Shown one piece after another: positions 50,445 to 58,591 of a stretch of DNA of 64,000 nt; the first letter of the stretch is position 1; the number at the start of each line of letters is the position of its first letter. This stretch comes from Bdellovibrio sp. ZAP7 (GTDB lineage Bacteria > Bdellovibrionota > FAC87 > UBA2466), in NCBI GenBank assembly GCA_945878405.1, contig CAMCTJ010000003.1, positions 1 through 64,000 of the forward strand, read 5' to 3'. The position numbers and the translations under genes are program-made. A model generated the notes under the pieces. The model had not been told where the DNA came from and searched no databases. It was given only the letters and a program-made list of their open reading frames with translations.

Positions 50445-51713
50445 ATGAAAATCCTTTTACTCAATCAAACGTTTTACCCGGACAATCTTGCCACTTCTCA
50501 ACAAGTGGCTGACCTCGCGGTGTATTTAACACAGCGGGGCCATCAGGTTTCGGTTGTGACGGGGCAGAGGGCTTATGAAGAAAGACAACGAAAATTTGTC
50601 TCCTTCGAGAAGTGGCAGGGCATAGACATCTATCGAGTGTCCTCGACCGGATTTGGAAAGGGGCGACTTCGTTATCGAATCATCGATAGCGCTACCTTTT
50701 TCATTTCACTTGTTTGGCAGCTGATTTTTTTCCCGGGCCAGGATCTGGTGATCAGCTTTACCTCGCCACCGCTCATCGGGGCGGTCGGGGCTCTTTTTTC
50801 TTGGTTAAAAGGAGGAAGATCTGTTCAGTGGCTGATGGACATAAATCCGGATGCGGCATTTCAGGTGGGCTATCTCAATCGGAAATCGCCACTGGGACGA
50901 GCGTTGAATTTTGTTTTCGAGGCCACCGTAAAAAATGCAAGCGAAGTCATTGTGCTAGACAGGTGGATGAAGCATCGAGTGATTGAGCACGGAGCCCCCA
51001 AAGAAAGAGTTATTGTTGTTCCGCCCTGGTCGGTTTTTAAAGAAAATGAGGCCGGAGTTGAGGAGGCTATTCGAGAATTTAAAAGAGACCACAAACTTGA
51101 GAAAAAGTTTATCGTTCTCTATTCCGGAAATCACAGCGTTGTTCACCCGCTCGATACGCTGTTAGATGCCGCCAAAGAACTAAGAAGTCGAGAAGACATC
51201 GTGTTCTTGTTTATTGGAGCGGGACTGAGAACAAAAGACGTCGCTGCTTTTAAAGAGAAAAACCAGCTTTCAAATATTGTGCAGCTACCACTCCAGCCTC
51301 GCGAGAAGGTGAGAGCCTCTTTTGGTTCTGCCGATTTACATTGTGTCGTCATGGGCCCGGGAATGTCGGGGCTTGTACACACTTCGAAAATTTATAGCGT
51401 CTTAGCATCGGGAAAGCCTTTTGTGTTTGTGGGTCCCCACCAGAGCCACGTGAGCGACTTGGTTCGAGTGAATTCCTTAGGAACGGTAGTTGAGTCCGGG
51501 CAAGCCGGTCTTTTGGCAGAAACCATTCTTGAAACCCAAAAGCTGTCTGAGCAAGCGAGGGAACACATCCGTAACGTCAGCCATGCAATTGTTAGAAATT
51601 ACTCGCCGATGATTAATCTGAGCAACTTTTATCAGCATGTTATTCAAGAAGGTGAGCCCAGCCCAGAAGAAGCCTTTCCGCTATCTCAAGAGCCCGCCAC
51701 CGACGAAGGCTGA
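50445..51713 (+). CDS. family 4 glycosyltransferase
   Basis: 422 residues. GT-B fold: N-terminal MKILLLNQTFYPDNLATSQQ with the Gly/Asp-type acceptor region and the segment RGHQVSVVTGQRAYE; a C-terminal donor domain with FIVLYSGNHSVVHPLDTLLDAA, LFIGAGLRTKDV, and MGPGMSGLVHTSKIYSVLASGKPFVFV (the E/K-x7-E region). It resembles WbuB-like transferases of polysaccharide clusters. A GATAAT box ends 15 bases before the ATG, with no ribosome site. Its end is five bases from that of the converging ferredoxin gene. The sugar is unknown. Confidence 0.9.
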   Translation: MKILLLNQTFYPDNLATSQQVADLAVYLTQRGHQVSVVTGQRAYEERQRKFVSFEKWQGIDIYRVSSTGFGKGRLRYRIIDSATFFISLVWQLIFFPGQDLVISFTSPPLIGAVGALFSWLKGGRSVQWLMDINPDAAFQVGYLNRKSPLGRALNFVFEATVKNASEVIVLDRWMKHRVIEHGAPKERVIVVPPWSVFKENEAGVEEAIREFKRDHKLEKKFIVLYSGNHSVVHPLDTLLDAAKELRSREDIVFLFIGAGLRTKDVAAFKEKNQLSNIVQLPLQPREKVRASFGSADLHCVVMGPGMSGLVHTSKIYSVLASGKPFVFVGPHQSHVSDLVRVNSLGTVVESGQAGLLAETILETQKLSEQAREHIRNVSHAIVRNYSPMINLSNFYQHVIQEGEPSPEEAFPLSQEPATDEG

Positions 51714-51718
51714 ATTAT

Positions 51719-52123
51719 TTATTGGCCTTCTCTTACTAGATTTCTGTTCCAGGAAGGAATTTCTACAACTAAATCTTCTTGGCCATTCGGCACACACTGA
51801 CAACTAAGGCGCGAGCTTGGCTTGAGATCGGGTGCAAGATCCAACATATCGTTTTCTGCATCGGTTGCTGGTGAGCAAGTTGATAATCCTTGTTTCACCC
51901 AAACGTGACAGGTGGAGCAAGCGCAAACTCCGCCGCATGCATGATCAATGTCGATGCCCGCGGCCAAGGCGACGTCCAAGATGCTTCCGGACAGTCCCGT
52001 TCCTGACGAGGGACCGTTCGGATCCACTTCAATTGTTTTTCCCAAATTAACAAAGGTGATTTTAAAGCGGCGCGAAGCTTTCTCCACCCTAGGTTTTTCG
52101 ATGTAAGGATTTGTACCACCCAT
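51719..52123 (-). CDS. fdx: [2Fe-2S] ferredoxin, ISC/adrenodoxin type
   Basis: 134 residues from the ATG at 52123 (MGGTNPYIEK). The cluster motif HACGGVCACSTCHVWV with the distal SCQC gives the four Cys of ISC-type ferredoxins (C-x5-C-x2-C...C). The segment GSILDVALAAGIDIDHACG precedes it. These proteins donate electrons in iron-sulfur cluster assembly. An N-terminal extension of ~20 residues is present, and the region VDPNGPSSGTGLSG is an insertion in the first loop. No isc genes are adjacent. Confidence 0.92.
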   Translation of the reverse strand: MGGTNPYIEKPRVEKASRRFKITFVNLGKTIEVDPNGPSSGTGLSGSILDVALAAGIDIDHACGGVCACSTCHVWVKQGLSTCSPATDAENDMLDLAPDLKPSSRLSCQCVPNGQEDLVVEIPSWNRNLVREGQ

Positions 52124-52159
52124 GCGTAGGAGTCTAGCGCACCCGGGGCGCTGTGCCAA
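52124..52159 (-). promoter_or_regulatory. leaderless-type promoter of the ferredoxin gene
   Basis: TTGGCA (52154-52159), 17 bases, TAGACT (52131-52136), seven bases, then the ATG at 52123, on the minus strand. Both boxes are good and no ribosome site intervenes. Confidence 0.65.
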
Positions 52160-52295
52160 TAACCCCGAAGAGGAAAAGCGCCGGAAATTGTACAAAATGT
52201 CAAAAACGGCTTAAAATAGGAGTGTATTCAAATTTTTCTTCAGAAACCTTCAACAACAAATTCAACCCGGAATCCTTATAGGAGGATGAATCCAT

Positions 52296-53105
52296 ATGAA
52301 AAACTCAATCGTTGTTTTCTTGGCTGTGCTCATGGTTGTGCCAGCTTTTGCTGATAAAAAAGGAAGTGTTTTGAGAGGGGGGCTTGGATTTTTGTTCCCT
52401 GATGCCAACCGATTTGTAAACGGTGGACAGAGCGCCCTCAACAGAGGAACTTCGCTCGAAGCAAATTATTCAAGAGCAGATCAAACGAAGGTCCAAGACA
52501 TGACAGCCTCTCTGATGTGGGCAAATGGCCAAGCCGGTTTAGGGGCTGCAGTTTCTCGCATGGGAGACACCTTAAGCGATGCCGATACCTCTTCAGATAC
52601 GATGTATGCCCAAGGCGGAATGGTTTTTGGCGGTGGCCAGGTGACTCTTGGCGGAGTTTACCAACATTCTTTGGAAACGGGAGTTGTCGGCCAGGATGCA
52701 GTTTCGGGCCAGCTCAATGTTAATTTAGGAAAGCCCGGTCAAGGATGGGTGCTAGGAGTAGGAGCAAGCACGACCTTGGGCCAAGACACAAATACAAAAA
52801 CCGGAACTGCAGCTTTGGGATACGCCTTTAGCTCGGGCCTGATGCTCGAGGGCGGATACCAAGTAGATGATTTTGCTGACTCAGCAAATAACTACCGATA
52901 CACAGCCGCAGCGGTTTATAACGCAAACGCATGGTATGGCGCAGCTCAATACAATGCGGTTACACAAACTGGAATGCACCCAGATTCAATCTCTGCCCGC
53001 TTAGGGGCGGTGTGGGGAAAACTTGATTTATCCGCTCAAGTGACAAAAGCAACGTATACGGGCGGTGACACCAATTACGGTGGAACTCTCCGATACGTGT
53101 TCTAG
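52296..53105 (+). CDS. outer-membrane beta-barrel protein
   Basis: 269 residues with a strong ribosome site (AGGAGG). Signal peptide at 1-19 (MKNSIVVFLAVLMVVPAFA). The mature chain is a series of alternating Gly/aromatic/small-residue strands (GQAGLGAAVSRMGD, GQVTLGGVYQHSLE, GWVLGVGASTTLG, GLMLEGGYQVDD, AWYGAAQYNAVTQ) and ends TLRYVF with the terminal Phe recognised by the BAM machine. About 10-12 strands would fit. No family is recognised. A TAAAAT box at 52213-52218 lies in the 5' region. Confidence 0.88.
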   Translation: MKNSIVVFLAVLMVVPAFADKKGSVLRGGLGFLFPDANRFVNGGQSALNRGTSLEANYSRADQTKVQDMTASLMWANGQAGLGAAVSRMGDTLSDADTSSDTMYAQGGMVFGGGQVTLGGVYQHSLETGVVGQDAVSGQLNVNLGKPGQGWVLGVGASTTLGQDTNTKTGTAALGYAFSSGLMLEGGYQVDDFADSANNYRYTAAAVYNANAWYGAAQYNAVTQTGMHPDSISARLGAVWGKLDLSAQVTKATYTGGDTNYGGTLRYVF

Positions 53106-53130
53106 TTAGTTCGATCAGTTCCTTAAAAAA

Positions 53131-54573
53131 ATGAGCATCCGTAATAAAATTATGGGCGCTCTTTTGCTTGTTCTTTCGTTCTTTGCGGTGGCGTCTTTGT
53201 ACCAATACGAACGAATGAAACATTCAAATCAGCGCCTCGGACTCGTCAACGATCTGTTTATGCCTTTCGCTCGGCAGGTGGCTCAAATACAGAGCCACCT
53301 GCAGACGTTGTCCGACGACATGAGAAGATTCTATTTTTCCCCCCAGGCTCAGCAGGAAAACCCCGTCCTATCGAGGATGGCGCGAGACCTGTACCCTTTT
53401 GTGATTCAAAAAAAACTAGCAAAGGCAGCTGAACTTTTAGCGGCCCATCAAGATAAAGAGGCTGGTGCAGAAGACCTGATCAATCGAATCCGCCGCATCC
53501 AATCCCAATTTGACGAATTCATGAAAAGCAGCGACAAGACAGCCTTCGAGAAGTCCCTTGAAGATATTCGGGGAGGCCTCATGGCGCTCTCAAAAAGAGC
53601 AGAAGACGAATGTCAAACCATCACGCGATCGGTACAAAAAGAGGCGAAAGAAAGCCTAATCGCAAGCTTCTTTCTTGCTGCAGCCGTTCTTCTCTTGGGA
53701 GGGGCAGCACTGGGACTTAGTTACCGTGTTTTGAATCCTCTTCCAGAACTGATCGCTCGCCTGAAAAAAATCTCCAATGGAGATTTAGATCAGACCATCA
53801 AAGTAGATGCAAATACCCAGGATGAAATTTCAGTCCTTGCGCGTGAATATAATCGGATGTTGTCTGCGCTTAAGGAAAGAGACAAGCAAATCCAGCACCA
53901 GCAAAAGGAACTTGTAAAATCCGAGCGATTGGCCGCAGTGGGCGAGCTGTCTGCTGAGGTCGTTCACGAGATTCGAAATCCCCTCAACTCGATCTCACTC
54001 AATATCGATTGGCTTGAGAACGAGCTGAACACCGCAACCCAGGACGTGAAAGAGACTCTTTCCGCTGTTTCGAAAGAAATTGGCAGACTAAACGAAATCA
54101 CCGAGCGGCATTTAGTACGAGCGAGGGTTGGGGTAGAAAACACAAAAATGACCCCCGTGCATGAGCTGATAAACGAAATCGTAAGCTTTGACAAAGGGGC
54201 CAACGATCGAATCGAAATAAAAACTGAGTTATGGCCCGAGGAGCTCTTCGTAAGAGGCGACCGAACCCGTCTAAAACAAGCCTTCGTGAATGTTGTTAAG
54301 AATGCCAAAGAGGCTATGCCCAGAGGAGGAGTTCTTGAGGTGAGAACCGAGCTCAAGAACAACACGGCCAGAATTATGTTTAAAGACTCAGGTTGTGGGA
54401 TGAGTTCCTCGGTTCGCAAAAAAAGTTTCACCCCGTTTTTTACAACAAAATCACAAGGGACTGGCATCGGCCTCTCCTTGACCAAGCAGGTAGTGGAAGA
54501 GTTAAACGGGGCAATCGAATGTGAGAGCGAAGTTGGAAAAGGAACAAGCTTTTTGTTCCAGTTCCCAGTTTAG
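53131..54573 (+). CDS. sensor histidine kinase of the NtrB type with HAMP domain
   Basis: 480 residues. Membrane helix near 7-25, a periplasmic helical sensor region (about 30-175), a second membrane helix (LIASFFLAAAVLLLGGAAL), a HAMP linker (LPELIARLKKISNGDLDQTI), a short coiled coil, the phosphoacceptor helix with His279 in VVHEIRNPLNSIS, and the ATP-binding domain with NVVKNAKEAM (N box), DSGCGM (G1), FTPFFTTKSQGTGIGLSL (F and G2). It should phosphorylate the sigma-54 regulator encoded nine bases downstream. The four-helix-like periplasmic part suggests a bundle sensor; the signal is unknown. Confidence 0.94.
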   Translation: MSIRNKIMGALLLVLSFFAVASLYQYERMKHSNQRLGLVNDLFMPFARQVAQIQSHLQTLSDDMRRFYFSPQAQQENPVLSRMARDLYPFVIQKKLAKAAELLAAHQDKEAGAEDLINRIRRIQSQFDEFMKSSDKTAFEKSLEDIRGGLMALSKRAEDECQTITRSVQKEAKESLIASFFLAAAVLLLGGAALGLSYRVLNPLPELIARLKKISNGDLDQTIKVDANTQDEISVLAREYNRMLSALKERDKQIQHQQKELVKSERLAAVGELSAEVVHEIRNPLNSISLNIDWLENELNTATQDVKETLSAVSKEIGRLNEITERHLVRARVGVENTKMTPVHELINEIVSFDKGANDRIEIKTELWPEELFVRGDRTRLKQAFVNVVKNAKEAMPRGGVLEVRTELKNNTARIMFKDSGCGMSSSVRKKSFTPFFTTKSQGTGIGLSLTKQVVEELNGAIECESEVGKGTSFLFQFPV

Positions 54574-54581
54574 GAGAGCTT

Positions 54582-55955
54582 ATGACCGCGTATAGAGTTG
54601 CGATCGTTGATGACGAGCGCCCAAATCTAGAATCGTTGCAGCGAATCCTTAAGAGCGACGGCGCGCAAGTGTCTATCTATCAAGAGCCATCCGAAGCGCT
54701 TCCGGCACTTCGAAAAAACCCACCGGACATTCTGATTACCGATCTCCGCATGGGAAATTGGAGCGGGCTCGATCTCCTAGAAGCCGTAAAGCTCTTGGAC
54801 CCTTCCATCGAAGTAATCCTGATGACCGCCTATGGAACCGTAGAGGTTGCTGTCGAGGCAATGAAAAAAGGCGCTTACGATTTTGTAACAAAGCCCCTTC
54901 AAAGACTGCAGATTCTAAGAGCAGTTCATCGCGGCCTTGAACGACGAAGACTTGTCACCGAGAACCGAGAGCTAAAAGAGCACTTGGCCCAGCACACGTT
55001 GAGCGAAGGCAGAGATATTCTTGGTCGCTCAGACGCAATTTCGAGAGTGATGGAAACTGCAGAGCAAGCAGCCAGAAGCCAGGCGACTGTCCTAATCGAT
55101 GGCGAGAGCGGCACTGGAAAGGGCTTGTTGGCAGAATGGCTACACAGAAATGGAACGCGAGCCAACCACTTGTTTACGAAAATTAATTGCGCCACCATTC
55201 CAGACAATCTTCTAGAGGCGGAACTCTTCGGCTATGAAGAAGGGGCTTTTACCGATGCCAAGAAGAGAAAAAAGGGAAGAATTGAACTAGCGGATAAAGG
55301 CACTTTGTTCCTCGATGAGATAGGAATTGCGCCCATGGCATTTCAGGGCAAGCTTTTGAGGCTTATTCAAGAGGGAGAATTTGAACGGCTCGGGGGCGTC
55401 GAGACTCACAAAATTGATCTTCGAGTGGTTGCGGCCACCAATACGGATTTGAAAAAAGCGATTATGGGGGGACAGTTTCGGGAAGATCTCTTTTATCGAC
55501 TGAACGTCATCCACATTCACATGCCAGCTCTGCGAGAGCGCAGAGAAGACATTCCGGTACTTGTGGCGAAATTTTTGGAAGAGTCTGCAAAAAAGAACGG
55601 ACGAGAAGTCCCGCTCATTACCCCGGACGCAATCGAGGCGCTTGAGAATTATCCCTGGCCAGGAAACATTAGAGAACTTCAGAACCTTATGGAAAGGCTA
55701 GTGGTGCTCAATCGGTCAAACACGTTAGACCTGTCTCAGTTGCCCCATGAAATTACGGCTTCTCAGACAACCAAAACCATGACCATCCCAATTGGTGTTC
55801 CTCTAAAAGAGGTGGAAAGAAAGCTGATGGCCGAAACGCTAAAAACAACTAAAGGGGATAAGAGACTCGCAGCTAAGCTTTTGGGAGTTCACCCCCGGAC
55901 TCTTTACCGCTTTCTGGAAACGGAACAAGTTGCCACTGAGACCAACCCGAGTTAA
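54582..55955 (+). CDS. NtrC-family sigma-54-dependent response regulator with GAFTDA loop
   Basis: 457 residues. Receiver domain (1-120) with phosphoacceptor Asp54 in ILITDLRMG; AAA+ domain with Walker A GESGTGKGLLAEWLH, NCATIPDNLLEAELFGYEEGAFTDA, Walker B GTLFLDEIG, and the arginine segment REDLFYRLNVI; C-terminal Fis-type helix-turn-helix (KGDKRLAAKLLGVHPRTLYRF). The sigma-54-contacting loop reads GAFTDA (221-226) rather than the usual GAFTGA. Since that Gly contributes to sigma-54 contact, activity could be altered, although related variants occur. It pairs with the upstream kinase; target promoters are not in view. Confidence 0.94.
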   Translation: MTAYRVAIVDDERPNLESLQRILKSDGAQVSIYQEPSEALPALRKNPPDILITDLRMGNWSGLDLLEAVKLLDPSIEVILMTAYGTVEVAVEAMKKGAYDFVTKPLQRLQILRAVHRGLERRRLVTENRELKEHLAQHTLSEGRDILGRSDAISRVMETAEQAARSQATVLIDGESGTGKGLLAEWLHRNGTRANHLFTKINCATIPDNLLEAELFGYEEGAFTDAKKRKKGRIELADKGTLFLDEIGIAPMAFQGKLLRLIQEGEFERLGGVETHKIDLRVVAATNTDLKKAIMGGQFREDLFYRLNVIHIHMPALRERREDIPVLVAKFLEESAKKNGREVPLITPDAIEALENYPWPGNIRELQNLMERLVVLNRSNTLDLSQLPHEITASQTTKTMTIPIGVPLKEVERKLMAETLKTTKGDKRLAAKLLGVHPRTLYRFLETEQVATETNPS

Positions 55956-55964
55956 TCGAATATC

Positions 55965-56915
55965 ATGATGAGTCTATATTTATCGATTGGCGCTGCTGTT
56001 TTGGGTGCCGGAGTCCTAATTGGCTGGGCGCTAAAAAGAAAGAAAGAACCAGCCAGCGAAAAAGCCGTTCAAACCAATCCGTTTTCGGCGAAATTAAGAA
56101 AGCTACAAGCCGGAGATCTCTCGAAGCTCGAGGAAACTTTGTTGGAGGGAGATTTGGGGGCTGCAACGACCGAGTTTCTTCTTGGCCAAATCAAAAAAGC
56201 GGGCAGCTCTTCCGGAGCGAGTGCGAAAGAAATTTTAAGTCGTGAAATGATCGGTTTACTCAACGTTCCTGATCTCACAATCGAAGGTCTTCTCGAAAAA
56301 AACCACCCGTTGGTCATTTCCGTCGTTGGAATAAACGGGGCTGGCAAAACAACCACGATTGGAAAGCTGGCGAACCATTTTAAGAGTGCTGGGAAAAAAG
56401 TTTTGTTGGGTGCCGGAGATACCTTTAGAGCCGGAGCGATTGCCCAACTCAAGACATGGGCGGATCGAGTGGGAGTCGATTTTGTAACTGGCAGGGAGGG
56501 CGCCGACCCGGGAGCTGTCGCCTTTGATTCTGTTGCTGCCGGAAAAGCTCGTGGAATGGATGTTGTGCTTCTTGATACCGCAGGACGACTTCACACGAAA
56601 TCGAACCTGATGGAGGAGCTCAAAAAAATCCACAAAGTTGTAAAGAAGGTTATTCCCGAAGCGCCGCACGAGACCTGGCTTGTTTTAGATGGGACTCTCG
56701 GCCAAAACTCTCTAAACCAAGCGAAAGAGTTTCAACAATCGCTTGGCTTGACCGGATTGATTGTTACAAAATTGGACGGCACCGCAAAGGGAGGAGCCCT
56801 TTTTCCGGTCTCTCGCGAGCTTTCTCTCCCCGTGAGATTTGTTGGGGTGGGGGAAGCGGTTGAAGATCTGATACCGTTTGATCCGGAGAAATTTGTTCAG
56901 GCGATATTAGGATAA
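55965..56915 (+). CDS. ftsY: signal recognition particle receptor FtsY
   Basis: 316 residues. An N-terminal membrane-spanning segment (LYLSIGAAVLGAGVLIGWAL) replaces the long acidic A domain of E. coli FtsY. The N domain is followed by the GTPase domain: G1 GINGAGKTTTIGKLA, DTFRAGAIAQL, G3 DTAGRLHTKSNLM, G4 TKLDGTAKGG, and the closing GVGEAVEDLIPFDPEKFV. It docks ribosome-SRP complexes at the membrane, in line with the yidC gene in this window. Begins nine bases after the regulator gene. Confidence 0.97.
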   Translation: MMSLYLSIGAAVLGAGVLIGWALKRKKEPASEKAVQTNPFSAKLRKLQAGDLSKLEETLLEGDLGAATTEFLLGQIKKAGSSSGASAKEILSREMIGLLNVPDLTIEGLLEKNHPLVISVVGINGAGKTTTIGKLANHFKSAGKKVLLGAGDTFRAGAIAQLKTWADRVGVDFVTGREGADPGAVAFDSVAAGKARGMDVVLLDTAGRLHTKSNLMEELKKIHKVVKKVIPEAPHETWLVLDGTLGQNSLNQAKEFQQSLGLTGLIVTKLDGTAKGGALFPVSRELSLPVRFVGVGEAVEDLIPFDPEKFVQAILG

Positions 56916-56918
56916 ATT

Positions 56919-58541
56919 ATGAGCACCGAATTGATGGTTTTGTTGGGGGGAACTGCTCTTCTTGTTTTCTCCATCGATGAATTAGCCAAAAGTGTTCAGT
57001 ATCTGGCGGGCTCTAGATTTAGAGCGTGGATAAACAATTTTGCAGGCAATCGGTTCTCCAGCGTCCTTCTGGGAACAGTGCTGTCTCTTCTTCTCAGTAG
57101 CAGCGGCGCAGTGACTGTTATGTTGGTTGGGTTAGCCAACTCCAGACTCCTAACTTTGGAACAGGTCTTCTCGGTGATGCTGGGAGCCTCTATCGGAACC
57201 ACCCTGATCGTTCATTTGGTTGCATTCAACATCTCAAAGTATGGGCTTATCTTTATTGCGGGTGGTGTTGTGCTAGATGCGGTTTCCGAATCGGAAAAGG
57301 TCAGTCGATTTTCAAAAGCGCTTCTGTATCTCGGCATCGTTTTCTATTCTATGTCTTTAGTTGTCACGGCTGGAAAGGCGCTAGAAAGTAACGAGCTCTT
57401 TCAGTTCTCCATTAACTATTTCCAAGATAGACCTGTTTTTTCTTTGATGGTCTCGGCTTTCCTTACCGCATTTATTCACAGCAGCGCTGCTACGATTGCC
57501 TTTGTGATGTCGTTGATGATGACCAAGAACTCCACTGTTTACGAGGCTATTCCCTGGGTGCTTGGAGCGAATCTGGGGACCACCATGACTGCTTATGTGG
57601 CGAGCTTGAAGAGTGGTGTTCTGGGCAAACAAGCAGCCGTCGGAAATCTCATCTCAAAGTTAGTCGGAGTTGCGATTTGTTTGCCGCTTGCTCATCATTT
57701 AGGGGAGCTCGCCGAAAAAATTGGTGGGGATGTAAGTCGGCAGGTCGCCACTGCCCACACGCTATTCAATGTGTTTTTGGCGATTTTATTTTTGCCCTTC
57801 GTCTCTTGGGGAGTGGCCATTGCTAGAAAGCTCGTGCCGCCGAAAGCAGGAGAGGGCGAGTTTTCATTTCAATATTTAGATCCAAAAACACTCGACGCTC
57901 CCGAGCTTGCACTCGCTCAGGCACAGCGAGAAATTCTGAGGCTTTCAGATATAGCGGAAAAAATGGTCGCTCAGTGTCTTACGGCGTTTGAAACAGGAAG
58001 CTTCAAAGAAATTGAGGAAGTGAAGGCCATGGATCAAGTGGCCGATTTTTTAAATCGCGGAATAAAAATGTATCTTACCAAGCTTTCTCAGAAAGACATG
58101 ACGAGCGAGCAAGCACAGAAAGAATTTGAACTGGTCTTAAGAACACACGATCTCGAAAACATCGGCGACATTGTGGACAAAAACATTCTCGAGCTTGTCA
58201 GAAAAAACATTAAGAAGGGTTATGCTTTCTCAAAAGAAGGCTGGGCCGAAATTCTTCAGTTTCATCAGAAGGTTGTTGAATGTGTGCGGTTATCGACCGT
58301 TTACTTTTCAAGTCGTGACAGGGCAGTTCTCTCAAAGCTGGAAATTCTGCACGAGCAGATCCAAGACATGACTATTGATCTCAGCGAGCTCCACCTTCAG
58401 CGGCTTCACCGAGGAGTCAAAGAGAGCCTTGATACCACCTCGGTTCATCTCGACCTTCTTGCCAATTTAGAGCGCATTGCAGACGTTTCAGTAAACTTTA
58501 TTCGAATTTCTATCCCACAGACCCCGCAGAACCTTGAATAA
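56919..58541 (+). CDS. Na/Pi cotransporter (NptA-like) with PhoU-like domain
   Basis: 540 residues. The first ~320 contain two inverted repeats of membrane helices, each with the family's Ser-rich motif (LLLSSSGAVTVMLVGLA and FIHSSAATIAFVMSLM), and GASIGTTL / GANLGTTM repeats. Residues ~330-535 form a soluble PhoU-like helical domain (LSDIAEKMVAQCL, ENIGDIVDKNI, LERIADVSVNFIRI). This is the bacterial PNaS family of sodium-coupled phosphate transporters. The first motif lacks the usual Gln of QSSS, so substrate preference may differ. It starts three bases after ftsY. Confidence 0.9.
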   Translation: MSTELMVLLGGTALLVFSIDELAKSVQYLAGSRFRAWINNFAGNRFSSVLLGTVLSLLLSSSGAVTVMLVGLANSRLLTLEQVFSVMLGASIGTTLIVHLVAFNISKYGLIFIAGGVVLDAVSESEKVSRFSKALLYLGIVFYSMSLVVTAGKALESNELFQFSINYFQDRPVFSLMVSAFLTAFIHSSAATIAFVMSLMMTKNSTVYEAIPWVLGANLGTTMTAYVASLKSGVLGKQAAVGNLISKLVGVAICLPLAHHLGELAEKIGGDVSRQVATAHTLFNVFLAILFLPFVSWGVAIARKLVPPKAGEGEFSFQYLDPKTLDAPELALAQAQREILRLSDIAEKMVAQCLTAFETGSFKEIEEVKAMDQVADFLNRGIKMYLTKLSQKDMTSEQAQKEFELVLRTHDLENIGDIVDKNILELVRKNIKKGYAFSKEGWAEILQFHQKVVECVRLSTVYFSSRDRAVLSKLEILHEQIQDMTIDLSELHLQRLHRGVKESLDTTSVHLDLLANLERIADVSVNFIRISIPQTPQNLE

Positions 58542-58555
58542 ACAGCGCATCATGC

Positions 58556-58591
58556 TTGGGAAGATTCGAGTTCCTCGGTAAAATCAAATAA
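58556..58591 (+). promoter_or_regulatory. leaderless-type promoter of the TPR gene
   Basis: TTGGGA (58556-58561), 17 bases, TAAAAT (58579-58584), seven bases, then the GTG at 58592. There is no ribosome site. Confidence 0.6.

Noticed and set aside
54582-55955. Decay of the sigma-54 regulator because of GAFTDA
   Set aside because: All other motifs and the length are intact and the paired kinase is complete, so I treat it as a functional variant, not a pseudogene.
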